This document shows positions 21,581 through 32,439 of a stretch of 64,000 nt of DNA, one piece after another (the first letter of the stretch is position 1; each line of letters starts with the position of its first letter). The stretch spans positions 16,626,641-16,690,640 of the forward strand of contig OX104122.1 of the NCBI GenBank assembly GCA_944474755.1, written 5' to 3'. Position numbers and translations under genes: made by a program. Origin of the DNA: Limnoperna fortunei. Lineage: Eukaryota; Mollusca; Bivalvia; Mytilida; Modiolidae. The notes beneath the pieces are model-generated. The model saw nothing but the letters and a program-made list of their open reading frames with translations. It was not told the DNA's origin and made no database searches.

Positions 21581-23815
21581 TAGCTCACCTGGACCAAAGG
21601 TCCATGTGAGCTATTGCTATCACTTGGCGTCCGTCGTCCGTCGTCTGTCGTCCGTCGTCCGTCGTCCGTCGTAAACTTTTTCAAAAATCTTCTCCTCTGA
21701 AACCACTGGGCCAATTTTTTTCAAACTTGGCCACAATCATCCTTAGGGTTCCTAGTTTCAAGTTTGTACCCAGGGTGTTGATCAACAGACAAATATGGCC
21801 GCTGTTACTAAAAATAGAACATGGGGGTCAACACAGGTTTTTGATCATTATCTAAAAAACTATAATAGCTATAGAGAAAACCGTTACTTCAAATTGATCA
21901 GCACATTAAGGTCTACAATAGTTGCTATTAGTGCGAAGTTGTGTATTGGCTTCTTGTAGGAGTTATTGCCCTTTTTTGACGATTTTTGACAAAATTTTTG
22001 GTATTTACAATATAACCTGAAAAATATACGAGGTAGAGTGAAACTGTAAATGGCAAAAATGATCAGCAATAAAAGCCCTACAATTCACTTGATTGGTCTG
22101 AAATTGTCAGATGACTCTTTATATGAGTTATTGCCCTTAAATGGTAATTTTTTATGAAATTTTCCGTTTTTGTCCTGTAACTTTAAAACTATAACAGCTA
22201 GAGTAAAACTGTAAATAGCAAAAATGATCAAAAATACAAGCCCTACAATTCACTGTATTAGTCTGAAATTGTCAGATGACTCCTTATAGGAGTTATTGCC
22301 CTTAAATTGCAATTTTTTATGAAATTTTCCGTTTTTGTCCTGTAACTTGAAAACTATAGCAGCTAGATTGAAACTGTAAATTGCACAAATGATCAGCAAT
22401 AAAGACCCTACAATTCACTTGATTGGTCTGAAATTGTCAGATGACTCCTTATATGAGTTATTGCCCTTAAATGGTAATTTTTTATGAAATTTTCCGTTTT
22501 TGTCCTGTAACTTTAAAACTATAACAGCTAGAGTAAAACTGTAAAGAGCAAAAATGATCAACAATACAAGCCCTACAATTCACTGTATTAGTCTGAAATT
22601 GTCAGATGACTCCTTATAGGAGTTATTGCCCTTAAATGGCAATTTTTTATGAAATTTTCCGTTTTTGTCCTGTAACTTGAAAACTATAGCAGCTAGATTG
22701 AAACTGTAAATTGCACAAATGATCAGCAATAAAGACCCTACAATTCACTTGATTGGTCTGAAATTGTCAGATGACTCCTTATATGAGTTATTGCCCTTAA
22801 ATGGTAATTTGTTATGAAATTTTCCGTTTTTGTCCGGGAACTTGGTAATTTGTTATGAAATTTTCCGTTTTTGTCCGGGAACTTTAAAACTATAACAGCT
22901 AGAGTAAAACTGTAAATAGCAAAAATGATCAACAATACAAGCCCTACAATTCACTGTATTAGTCTGAAATTGTCAGATGACTCCTTATAGGAGTTATTGC
23001 CCTTAAATGGCAATTTTTTATGAAATTTTCCGTTTTTGTCCTGTAACTTGAAAACTATAGCAGCTAGATTGAAACTGTAAATTGCACAAATGATCAGCAA
23101 TAAAGACCCTACAATTCACTTGATTGGTCTGAAATTGTCAGATGACTCCTTATAGGAGTTATTGCCCTTAAATTGCAATTTTTTATGAAATTTTCCGTTT
23201 TTGTCCTGTAACTTAAAAACCATAGCAGCTAGAGTGAAATAATAAATTGCAAAAATGATCAGCAAAAAAGCCCTACAATTCATTTAATTGGTCTGAAATT
23301 GTCAGATGACTCCTTATAGGGGTTATTGCCATTAAATGACAATTTTGTTAAGAAATTTTCCATTTTTGTCCTGTAACTTGAAAACTATAGTAGCTAGATT
23401 AAAACTGTAAATTGCACAAATGATCAGCAATAGAAGCCCTACAAATGATTGCTTAGTCCAAAAATTGCAAGATGACTCTTTATAGGAGTTATTGCCCTTT
23501 CATTATGAATTTGGACATATGAACAGTTTTTTAATTATAAATTAGTCTATAACACACCTATTAGTAGAGTAAAACTGTAAATTTCTAAAGGACAATGCCT
23601 AAAAACCATTTAATTTTCAGAAATTGTGGATGGCACCTTATAGGAGTTATTGTATTTAACAAATTTTTTGAAGAAATGTTTAGTTTTTGCACAGTAACTT
23701 AAAAGCTATAACAACTAGACTGAAACTGTTAATTTCAAAAATTTTAATATAGTTTAAGTCATTTGGATTCCAAGTGAGCGATTACAGGCTCCTGGGAGCC
23801 TCTAGTTTATTTAAT
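21581..23815. repeat. AGCTCACC-type dispersed repeat, copy 2, full length
   Basis: It has the same 5' end as copy 1 (AGCTCACCTGGACCAAAGGT, (CGTCCGT)n) and about ten ~165-bp internal units. The 3' end is AAGTGAGCGATTACAGGCTC, then CTGGGAGCCTCTAG. The terminal GGCTCCTGGGAGCC is a short palindrome. Some neighbouring units are nearly identical over two-unit blocks, and a 41-bp local duplication of the TTTCCGTTTTTGTCCGGGAAC block lies at 22805-22885, so the inside is still being rearranged. All ORFs in it are short and shared between units. Confidence 0.9.
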
Positions 23816-23929
23816 AGATTTGTAGCAGTGGCCAGCTGTTTTTTTTTATTCTGAGGGCCAATTCTGAACAGTTTTGGCCAATCACATGTTAATAACCTTG
23901 GTTGGCTGTGTAGATTAACCTAAGAACTC

Positions 23930-24212
23930 CCTGTGTATAATACCTAACCTAAGGACTCCCTGTGTATAATACCTAACCTAAGGACCCCCTGTGTATAATA
24001 CCTAACCTAAGGACTCCCTGTGTATAATACCTAACCTAAGGACTCCCTGTGTATAATACCTAACCTAAGGACTCCCTGTGTATAATACCTAACCTAAGGA
24101 CTCCCTGTGTATAATACCTAACCTAAGGACTTTCCCTGTGTATAATACCTAACCTAAGGACTCCCTGTGTATAATACCTAACCTAAGGACTCCCTGTGTA
24201 TAATACCTAGGT
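23930..24212. repeat. 29-bp minisatellite, about 10 copies
   Basis: Unit: ACCTAACCTAAGGACTCCCT, then GTGTATAAT. Copies are almost identical (one has CCCCCTG, one TTTCCCTG). It lies about 115 bp after the end of the dispersed repeat and about 470 bp before the exon at 24682. No function can be read from it. Confidence 0.95.
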
Positions 24213-24409
24213 TAATCAATTTATTAAACATGCATAAAAGTGAGCTTTATAGCTGTTTACAAGTTTGGAAAGTACTCCACTCTTAATTTTCCATTAAATC
24301 ATTAAAAACCCTTTTTTTTAACTTAATATTTATCTTGATGTGAGAACTCTGATAACATAACTGTCTCATGTGTGTACATATGTAGCTGAAATATGGTCCA
24401 TTAAATAAA

Positions 24410-24515
24410 AAATGGTTCAATAGGGATTAGAAATGGTTCAATAGGGATTAGAAAAGGTTCAGTAGGGATTAGAAATGGTTCAATAGGGATTAGAAATGGT
24501 TCAATAGGGATTAGA
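24410..24515. repeat. 21-bp tandem repeat, five copies
   Basis: Unit: AAATGGTTCAATAGGGATTA plus G. One copy reads AAAGGTTCAGTAGGG. It directly abuts a reversed SINE fragment. The minus-strand frame with a repeating IPIEPFL is an artefact of the 21-bp period. Confidence 0.9.
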
Positions 24516-24608
24516 AATGCAGTGAGAATCAAACCAGCGATCTCAGTGTTGACAGACCACATGATCAATAGTAGATCAACTATATTAACCACTCATACAC
24601 CAAGGCCC
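24515..24608 (-). mobile_element. SINE head fragment, reversed
   Basis: GCAGTGAGAATCAAACCAGC, GATCTCAGTGTTGACAGACC, ACATGATCAATAGTAGATC and CACTCATACACCAAGGCCCC match the reverse complement of the tRNA-derived head of the SINE at 58171 (GGCTTCGGTGGCCGAGTGG to GGTTCGATTCTCGCTGC). Box A and box B are both degenerate, so the copy is old. The SINE tail is missing and replaced by the 21-bp array. Confidence 0.8.
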
Positions 24609-24681
24609 CTGCATAAGTAAAAGTAGTGAAATAAAAAAAGAAGAGTAGAATGAATATGAACTTAAGATTATTGTTTTTCAG

Positions 24682-24773
24682 CATACAGATGGTGTGATGT
24701 CAAATGAATTGTTACAAAGACCTGTCACTCCTAGTCAGCGCCGTGCTCATGAAAATATTTCATTGGGCACTCA
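24682..24773 (+). CDS. ARMC9: ARMC9 exon, start of the C-terminal tail
   Basis: The acceptor TTGTTTTTCAG ends at 24681 and the donor GTAAGT starts at 24774. It reads HTDGVMSNELLQRPVTPSQR, then RAHENISLGT, with CA carried over to make Q. LQRPVTP matches the LQRPVTPGG of vertebrate ARMC9, which follows the SGEKLLTTEYL block at a similar distance. The rest is low-complexity and probably disordered. The phase (0 in, 2 out) fits its neighbours. Confidence 0.93.
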
Positions 24774-26768
24774 GTAAGTGTTTCATTAGGAAGGCATTGC
24801 CTTGAAACTTTTTATTTCTTGAAAGTCCTCTACTAAGATTGCACAAAACATGGCTGCCAAGCAACCGACGTGGCCACCATGACTACAACAGGGGCGTCTA
24901 GATATAGTTTTTGGCTGATAGTAAAAAAAGTTTAAAAGAAAGTGGAAACTAAAGTGAACCTCTTTCCTCAGCGTCAAAAGCTTTACAAATCTCTCCATTG
25001 ATCTATGGCAACTCCTTACAGTAGTTATTGCCCTTCAATAGTCAAAATTTTCCATTTTTGACATTTTTCCTTAACATCTTCACAACCATAAGAGCTAGAG
25101 TAATCCTTTTTTTTTACTACAAATTTATTCAGCTCATCAAGATAGATCTACAAAAATGATTTTTTGTGCATATATTTTGGACATCTTATAAAATTTATAT
25201 ACCCCTTTGTATTTTTTTCAGGAAATTTTTCTTAAAAATATTTAGAAAAGAAGGAATCCAAAAGAATTTCATATTTGTTTTTCTATCCTAATTAACAAAC
25301 AATTACATACAGGTAAAACAATCAAACATCATGCATGAATAATTCTGTTATGATTTGGGTAACATACGATTGGTTAAGGTATCCAACCCATAATTGAAGT
25401 CACAGTTTAATTTTATTTTTCGACCAAGTGATACAGCATTATTAAGTCAATGTTTGGCTAATTAATGACTTAATTTAAATTTATTGTTTTACTTCGAGTC
25501 AGTGTTTACAGTTTTGAGCAAAAAAAGTTAGTTACTCATAAGTCATAAATTTGATTAGCAATTACACCTCGAAGGTCAATAGCTACAAACAACAAAACAA
25601 ACAATAAAAGAGAAAAAATGGAACTCATTAAGAAATATTCTTGCCCCCTGTCCCCAGGAAAATAAAAAGGTTTCAAAAAGGAGCTCAGCAATCTTACATG
25701 TTCCTTAAATTCTGGATTCAATGTTATTAAATATTTTTTCTTTAATCATCATATTGTCTAAAATTATTAAATTTTCCTTCAAAACATTTATAAATTCTGT
25801 TCAAATAGATTTGTTTAATTTGCATTCAAAAATAAAATGAAACTCATCCTCAATTTGTTACATATATTACACAATCTCGTAAGAATTTGTCTATATCATC
25901 CACTCTCTATTGTTAAAGAGTGATCTCTTATTCTCTTTTGACATATTAGCTTTCTATATTCTGAGTAAATATTTTTCACAAGTATTTTCATTTATGACCA
26001 TTTTATATATTTTGAGTTTACTTTTTTATCTAATTCATCAATTTTAGAATGAAATTTTTCTCTGTATTGACTCCATTTTGTACAATTTCTTGTTAGTTTT
26101 ATAGTTATACAATATTCATATTTAAATCATTTCTTATAAATTGAACATAACTATACCATGTAGCAATACCTTTTGTGTGTAAAAATTTTGACAAATTATA
26201 GCTTTCCCTTTGGATTGGGACTCCTGTATTCAGTATTGTCCCCGTATCAGTATTATTCATGGAATTTGATTGGTCAGTTACACGTCTTTACAAAACCAAT
26301 ATACCCGGCTCGTTGCTAAGTCATATCCCCGGGTGTTGCTAAGCGTTAGTTGCACAAAAGCACTTAAGATGCCTTTATATTATAAATGGTAATCGGTTTG
26401 TGTCATATAGGATGATCAAATCTTTAACAAAAGGTCCAAATGTGCTTTATTTTTAACAGAAAAAGAAACAAAAGATATGCAGTTTGACAAACAATGACGT
26501 CACACTATTATGACCCCTCTGCAAGACATTCAGCGCCAAAATTTATTTTTTAAACATCTGTTTGAATCCAACAAAAAACTGTTCCTTTTCATGAACTGTA
26601 GGGTTCTACCAAAGGTAGTACCCTACACCTTGTAAAAAAGCCTCATTTTTATCAAATTTCAATCAAACTTCCTTTGATAGTGATGAAAACGTTACTTTAA
26701 CGTCCACCATTGCGTTGACAAAGTACCTAAAAATGCATTATTTCAAACTAATACCGGGGATAAATTCA

Positions 26769-26903
26769 TTATACACGTTCATATCTGTAGATATGGAGAT
26801 TTGAACACCTTCAGCACCCCTGTACACCCTCCGGCTTCCTCCTCAGGACGTACTTGGGGCACTTCAGGTGTTAAAATCTTCATATCTACGGATATGAACG
26901 TAT
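26769..26903. repeat. Hairpin element with ~40-bp arms
   Basis: ATACACGTTCATATCTGTAG, then ATATGGAGATTTGAACACCT pairs with the right part AGGTGTTAAAATCTTCATAT, then CTACGGATATGAACGTATA. The loop of about 55 bp is GC-rich (CACCCTCCGGCTTCCTCCTC). Its shape suits a fold-back MITE. Confidence 0.75.
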
Positions 26904-27678
26904 ATAACATATAATATATCCTCATATCAGAGGGTTTGTGTTTTAACAAAACAATCAATAGGATCTCTACCCAATTCAGCTCTTCTTGAGATATTACTTG
27001 AGCAGTTTTTAACACAAAGTGTATATTTGCAAAATTGAGTATGAACTCTTTCAACAATAGATCTATCTAGAAAACTTAGAAAAATAAACAAATCTGATTT
27101 TTCATTTTTAGCTTTAGGTCTGATATCAGAGTTGTAGTATTTTAATAAATTTCCATGTACCAAATTTCTGAACTCAAATAGTATTTCCGATGTTTGTGGA
27201 ACATTAACGAGGTCTGCTCAATCTAAAAACATCGATCACGTGGTCAACTGTGGATACCTTAAAATGAAATTCTGGTAGACAATTTTAAAATTATTTATTT
27301 TTTGATAGATGACACTGGAACTACTTTCAGAAACCAGATGTCATTACAATCTTCTGCACAGTAAATGTTTTTGGTTGACAATTATTATAATTAAATGCAG
27401 TTTCACAAAATTTTAAAGGAATGAAAAGGACAAATAAAAGTTTTTGTCAGAGAAGGACTTTTGTTTAAGAGTGAATTGGTCTGTTTTATACAGCTATAAT
27501 TTAATTTGCTTTGTAAGCTGAAATCTGGTTGGCCAGTTCAAATGTAGAAACCCATATTATACCATATAACTTGCGTCACACGGACTTTACTTATGCTGTT
27601 AAAATTCAAATAGTTCTATGACGTCATTGTTGTTTTGAACGTTAAAATTGTCAAGATTTATAGTTTAAATTAAATGAT

Positions 27679-27830
27679 AAGGAATATTTCAAATTTCTGA
27701 ACAGGTAACACGATATATTATGGTTTGGGTCTGTTTACACCATTCATAAACCACTTTACGTTTTATTAGGCGTAAACAGCCCCATAGGATATTAAATTGT
27801 ACAACCTGTTCAGAGATTTGAAGTATTCCT
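27679..27830. repeat. Nested inverted-repeat element
   Basis: The outer arms are AAGGAATATTTCAAATTTCT then GAACAGG, and CCTGTTCAGAGATTTGAAGT then ATTCCTT. Inside is a shorter inverted pair, GTCTGTTTACACC and GGCGTAAACAGCCCC. It is probably a decayed non-autonomous element. No coding sequence. Confidence 0.65.
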
Positions 27831-28094
27831 TGAGTGTATAATCCATTATAATTGACTATGTAAATACATAACAGACTTTAGAATAACATAATCAGTTGTG
27901 AATGTTGTTTTTATCCTGTAACAATAAAATACATATTATACATATTATACCAGAACAGAGCAGAAGTGCAATCAAGGGTACCTTGGGACTATTCTGCAAA
28001 TATTATTTAGATAGCTTTCTACCACCACATATATCACACTATGACAATATATAATGTTATAAAGTCATAATTGTACTTGGATTGACTTATTTGT

Positions 28095-28662
28095 GTTTCT
28101 AACAGAGCATTGTTAATGTTTCTTGTTTGTGTTTCTAACAGAGTATTCACACCAACTGTTAATGTTTCTTGTTTGTGTTTCTAACAGAGTATTCACACCA
28201 ACTGTTAAAGTTTCTTGTTTGTGTTACAGTCAAAATACAATGACCTGTCAGGTATTTTCTACCTATTGGTCAACCTATTCTTAAACACATATAACAGCTG
28301 TTTAGAAAACTGCTTCATTCTGTTTTCTTTAAAGCTTTTCATCAGTGATAGCTTGGACATTAAATTGCAGCTACTCAAGGGTGACTCAGGTAACTTAGAC
28401 ATTGTACTCTATGGCTATCTTCCAGATTTGACGTTTGAAATTACCTGAGTCATGCATGAATAGCTGCAATTTAAATGTCCAGCTCTTTCTGAATAAGAGC
28501 TTTAAAAAAAACAGATTGAAGCAGTTTTCTAAACAGCTGTTATCTATTTTTGGAATTGGTTGACCAAATAGGTAGAAAATACCTGACAGGTCATTGTATT
28601 TTGACTATAATTACAGAGCATTCACACCAACTGTTAATTTTTCTTATGTGTGTTAATTACAG
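28095..28662. repeat. Ladder of copies of the ARMC9 3' splice site and exon start (46-bp unit)
   Basis: Each unit holds the intron end (TTTCTTGTTTGTGTTTCTAA, CAG) plus the first ~20 exon bases (AGCATTCACACCAACTGTTA). Acceptor AGs lie at 28104-28105, 28140-28141, 28186-28187, 28615-28616 and 28661-28662; the last is the real one. The spacing is 46 bp, or 36 bp where one copy has lost CACACCAAC. Copies 3 and 4 are separated by a 381-bp MITE. From the fourth acceptor the frame runs into TGT TAA before reaching the real exon. Confidence 0.95.
28227..28607. mobile_element. 381-bp MITE with long terminal inverted repeats and TA target duplication
   Basis: The left end CAGTCAAAATACAATGACCT (28227) pairs with the right end AGGTCATTGTATTTTGACTA (28607), and pairing continues for about 165 bp on each side around a central loop near 28395-28437. 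It is flanked by TA at 28225-28226 and 28608-28609. Removing the element and one TA gives GTGTTAATTACAGAGCATTC, exactly the sequence of the neighbouring repeat copy at 28649-28668, which serves as an internal empty site. A TA target and CAGT-type ends fit a Tc1/mariner-type non-autonomous element. No transposase is encoded; the 77-codon frame at 28215 is incidental. Confidence 0.92.
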
Positions 28663-28781
28663 AGCATTCACACCAACCGTTAATGTTTCCAGTAGACCAC
28701 CATCTGAGAGTAGTGTTATGCGACCTCCAACACGGAGTGGAAGTAGACCAAACACACAAGACAGCCAGCGGAACTCATCTA
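28663..28781 (+). CDS. ARMC9: ARMC9 exon, serine/proline-rich tail
   Basis: The acceptor TTAATTACAG ends at 28662 and the donor GTATGT starts at 28782. With CA from the previous exon it reads QAFTPTVNVSSRPPSESSVM, then RPPTRSGSRPNTQDSQRNSS, with A carried over. It is a low-complexity S/P/R-rich region such as vertebrate ARMC9 has in its C-terminal third. There is no conserved motif, so the assignment rests on phase (2 in, 1 out), splice sites and position. It is the most downstream of five repeated acceptor copies and the only one followed by a long open exon. Confidence 0.9.
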
Positions 28782-29887
28782 GTATGTGTACTGATGTCTC
28801 TTTTTAACATGATGAATATAACATGACTAGGGCACATCTACTGGACGAAATGTTGCGGGCTCTTATGATGTGACTTTGTTAGCTGTCTGTTGCAAGCTTT
28901 GTTTCTTGGCTCTTCATTTTCAGCTAGTCAACAGATTTTCCTATTTACCAGTAAGGTCCCTGGCAAAAAATCAATCTTGGGCTTGATAGTGGTTCCTGGT
29001 CTTGTAGCATTTAGAGAAAAAATGGGCTAAACTTTTCATGCGCCTTGTCTGTCTGTAAGGATGGGGATGCCTGGTTTGTCCAGCTCCTTTCTCCTTCATT
29101 TTTTGAGCTAATATTTATATTTAGTAGGATGTTTCATGCATATAATGAAGATATGCAGAACCAAAGGATTTTGATTTTGTTTCATAGTTTTATATTTGGT
29201 AGGATTTGAACACACAGGTGTACAAAGCTAAAGGATTTTGATTTTTGTAGAAAATCCAGAAAATAAGTGTTAGAGTAATGTTTGCTCCCAATGAATATTA
29301 CTCAGTTCCTGCCTGTTGTAACACACCCATCATTTGGCTGCAAACCAGTGTTATACCATTTGGAATAAAAAAAGGGTCGATCTAATGCAATTTGTCAAAC
29401 TTTTAATTTGTATCCTTTTTGATGATTTATTTTCAGTTGATTCAATCATAAAACATGGATGTTTATAATATTTTTACAGTAAAAGCGGTCAAAGAGGACA
29501 TTTTTTTATATTTCTCATGATGTGTGGGAAACATATATTCAGTCTGGTTTTGAAGAAATTCTTTAATTAGTTTCATCAATGGAATTTTTCTAACTGTTTG
29601 GTTTCTAAATGTAGGGGTCAAAAGTGTCAAGGTTTTTGTGTTTGCTATTTAAATAAATATATTCCTTATTTCATATTTTATTCTGTCTTTTTAAGGTTTT
29701 TAAGAATTAAGACTCAAAAGGTTTAAGTTTTAATTATTTCAATATTGTATTTTTTATTGATTTGTTTGCGCTTTTTAAAATTGTCAATAAATTTTGTCAT
29801 ACCTTTTGTCGTATAATGGTCAAAAAGAGCTAACATTCTTCATAGTTCTAAATACTTTATTCTTTATCAGATTTTGATAAGCTGGGT

Positions 29888-30033
29888 CCGGTTTCATAAA
29901 ACATCTCAAATTTGACGATTTCCTCAACATATCCTCAAAAATTGACCAATCAAATTGCTTTAAATATTCAAATTTGAGGAAAAACTTGAGGATTTGAGGA
30001 AAATTTCAATTTGAGAAGTTTTATGAAACTGTT
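29888..30033. mobile_element. 146-bp MITE-like element with terminal inverted repeats
   Basis: CCGGTTTCATAAAACATCTC, then AAATTTGA on the left pairs with TCAATTTGAGAAGTTTTATG, then AAACTG on the right. The inside is also largely self-complementary (CCTCAACATATCCTCAA with TTGAGGAAAAACTTGAGGA). The size and almost complete fold-back are typical of hairpin MITEs. A target duplication is not clear. Confidence 0.78.
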
Positions 30034-30149
30034 TGGTTAGTTGATTGTTGGATTAAAAGAGCCTTGATGGTATACATGGGTTTTTTGTTCTTGTTTATGG
30101 ATTTGAAAAAAATGGGTTGAAAGAGATTACGTTTGTTTTTATCCAATCG

Positions 30150-30440
30150 ATTACACTTTATGCCCCAGCGACGACATGTCGGAGGGCATTAAGTTTTACT
30201 CATGTCCGTCCGTCCGTCTGTCCGTATGTACAAATTTCCGTCAAGCTTTTCTCAGAAACCGTACATGAGAACAATTTGAAATTTGGCAGGGTGGTTCAGT
30301 ATCATAAGTTGTATGTCCTAAGCAACTTTCAGACCTGTCGGACAACTACTTCCTGTTTGGGACTTCATTTAGCGGGGGCATCCGTGTCCCATGGACACAT
30401 TCTTCGATTTTTTCACTTAGGTTTTAATTGTTTTTTATAT
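30150..30440. repeat. Dispersed repeat with (GTCC)n head
   Basis: It starts TTACACTTTATGCCCCAGCG with ACGACATGTCGGAGGGCATT and TGTCCGTCCGTCCGTCTGTCC, then AGCTTTTCTCAGAAACCGTA, TTGAAATTTGGCAGGGTG and GGACAACTACTTCCTGTTTG, ending near ATGGACACATTC. The layout resembles that at 12300. Non-coding. Confidence 0.75.
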
Positions 30441-30734
30441 CTTTTTCAATAGAAAAATTTTAATCAGCACCAAAATAAGTTTAGATAAAATCTATATTTT
30501 TATTTTTAAAAATTTCAAACATGTGGAAATGCTATTTTCAGGCTGTGGTTTACTTCAATAGTTTGTATAGTTAGACTGTTTGAAGCCATATGTATCGGTT
30601 TCCTAATGATTGAGATGAAATCCTAAAATATTCACTCACGACATATAATGTTATAACAAGTTAAGAGAGTTAATATATAGCACTTTAGCTTTAAATATGA
30701 AACCATTTTTCTCTTATGATTCCATATTATTAGG

Positions 30735-30990
30735 GCCTCGACACTTTGTGGCGCACACCCTATAGTGATCAGTCTGTCCTTCTGTGGGTCTGTGTGTATG
30801 TTCGTGCATCAGTGCGTTCGTCCAAACTAATTGTGTCTGGGCTCTAACTTTTTGAGGAAGGCTTTTGATATTGGGAATGTTGGTAGCTAATATCAAGGCA
30901 ATGTGTCGCATACCATGGTTGATGACATTTGACCTTGACCTCAAGGTCGGCGGGGCCCACAAAGATGGGTTCCATCTTACTGATATCTAG
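30735..30990. repeat. Dispersed repeat, GCCTCGACACTTTGTGG type
   Basis: GGGCCTCGACACTTTGTGGC, GCACACCCTATAGTGATCAG, a short (GTCT)n stretch, TTGTGTCTGGGCTCTAACTT and GACATTTGACCTTGACCTCA, ending ATGGGTTCCATCTTACTGAT. Its parts match the design of other short (GTCC)-headed dispersed repeats in this window. No gene is supported. Confidence 0.65.
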
Positions 30991-31475
30991 TTTTTCAAGT
31001 AATGCTCATTGCACAGAGATTTGCCTTGCATTCCTTTATAAGGCTAAGAGTTTTAAGGAGTTAAAACATCACAGTAACCCCAACACAACTAATCAGAATG
31101 CATCAAAAGAAATACACAATGGACAATCATCCAATCAGAAGAGTCAATTTTTGATATAACTTTTTCATATGACTTTGTTAAAGGTGTGAGATGGTAACAC
31201 AAATAATGATAGAATGGCATAACCATAAGAGGCTATTGATTCAGGATGTATATTATGGTGTTAGCCAAGTTAAGGTTCAAGAGCTAGGCATGATGTATCA
31301 CATAAATGTATGATAGAAGTTCAAACTTTCCTGCAAATACCTTTTGATATTATTGATTGATTGTTGTTTAACATGAAGCATCCTAAGGGAAATAATTGGG
31401 ATGAAAAGTATGAACTAAGTAAGAATTAACAATCTGTCTTTCATTTTATAACATCAAAATATTTATTTGTTCAAG

Positions 31476-31551
31476 GAGCAGATGACAGACCACCAAGTCA
31501 AAGGTCAACAGGAAGTCGTAAATCATCCAATAAACAGCCATCAATAGCAGA
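31476..31551 (+). CDS. ARMC9: ARMC9 exon, short tail exon
   Basis: The acceptor TTTATTTGTTCAAG ends at 31475 and the donor GTAAGT starts at 31552. With the carried A it reads RADDRPPSQRSTGSRKSSNK, then QPSIA, with GA carried over. It is 76 nt and serine/arginine-rich. The acceptor is AAG rather than CAG, slightly weak, but the phases (1 in, 2 out) match both neighbours and no stop occurs. There is no conserved motif of its own. Confidence 0.85.
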
Positions 31552-32207
31552 GTAAGTCAGAATTATGAAGTCAGTTATATGTATGTGATGTTATTTCTGT
31601 CACAGACATACTTCTATATTACTAGTCACTTAATTTTCTTACTGTTATTTGTGATAAAGAGGGCGACCATCTTGATTAGCTTGTCCACCTAACTCCTACA
31701 GTTTAAGGGCTACAACATTTATATTTTGCAGAATATTTGTATACGTAATGAAGATGTGCAGGGCCAAAAGATTTTAATATGATTAAATTTTCATCAAATT
31801 TGGAGTCTTTGTAGGTTGAAAGCCATATTTTTGTTAAATATTCTGAAAATTACAGTTGGACTTTGCAGACCAGATAGCTGTGATATTGTACAAGTCTTGT
31901 CTAGCTATCTTCTCCTTCATTTTTAGAGCTGCAGCATTTATATTTAAAAGAATGTTTGTGCACATAATGATGGATTGCAGGACCAAAAGATTTTGATTTT
32001 CATTTTATTTTCATAAAACTAGAGGAGTACTTGTACTTTGTCAGTTTGCAGTCCATATAGCTGAGATAAGGGTTGCCTGTTGCAACAAACTGCTTGTGTG
32101 CAATTTGAAAGGGGAATTTAATTTATTTTCAGTTATTTAGAACAGGTCTGGATATTTAAACTCTATTGTAAGTGATTACTTTTTGTCTGAATGTTTTCTC
32201 TTTTTAG

Positions 32208-32419
32208 TCATCCTGAATATAAACAGGCCTTTGGTTCTAGACCTAAAATTCCCCGGACCCCAGCAGGTATAGAAGGCAGCCCTTCCAACCCTGGAACACC
32301 TAATCCCCGAACACCAGATGGCGCAAAGAGACCCACAAGCAGGGGATCAGTCAGTAGTATGCCTCCCCAGCCGCAGTATTCTGAATCAGGACCACGCCCT
32401 AGTTCTGCAGGAAAATCTG
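32208..32419 (+). CDS. ARMC9: ARMC9 exon, proline/serine-rich tail
   Basis: The acceptor TTCTCTTTTTAG ends at 32207 and the donor GTAAGA starts at 32420. With GA carried in it reads DHPEYKQAFGSRPKIPRTPA, GIEGSPSNPGTPNPRTPDGA, KRPTSRGSVSSMPPQPQYSE and SGPRPSSAGKS, with G carried over. TP and SP dipeptides suggest a disordered, possibly phosphorylated region, as in vertebrate ARMC9 tails. Read-through past the donor hits TGA after four codons. A CTCF-like ACACCAGATGGCGC lies within the exon (32311-32324). A 30-bp array starts about 20 bp after the donor. Confidence 0.92.
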
Positions 32420-32439
32420 GTAAGAATTATTGACATGCC

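Larger units (their letters stand above)
24774..28080. other. Intron sequence with two inverted-repeat elements
   Basis: A 3.3-kb AT-rich intron. At 24990-25130 there is a decayed piece of the ~165-bp unit family (AGTAGTTATTGCCCTTCAAT, ACCATAAGAGCTAGAGTAAT). A hairpin element lies at 26769-26903 and another at 27679-27830. CRE-like TGACGTCA-type motifs (AATGACGTCACAC near 26494, TATGACGTCATTG near 27618) sit between and around them. No exon or gene is seen; the small ORFs have no recognisable features. Confidence 0.6.
28782..31475. other. Intron sequence with MITE and (GTCC)n repeats
   Basis: A 2.7-kb intron. The recognisable parts are listed separately (29888-30033, 30150-30440, 30735-30990). 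The rest (28800-29880, 30990-31470) is AT-rich without tandem structure or exon signals. A GACCAAAAGATTTTGAT motif recurs at about 29160-29240 and 31750-32000, suggesting another decayed dispersed repeat. Confidence 0.6.

Noticed and set aside
23930..24212. Telomere-like repeat (CCTAA in each unit)
   Set aside because: The unit is 29 bp, and CCTAACCTAA is only part of it; this is not the animal TTAGGG repeat.
28215..28448. 77-codon ORF through the MITE
   Set aside because: It lies inside the inverted repeat; no transposase motif.
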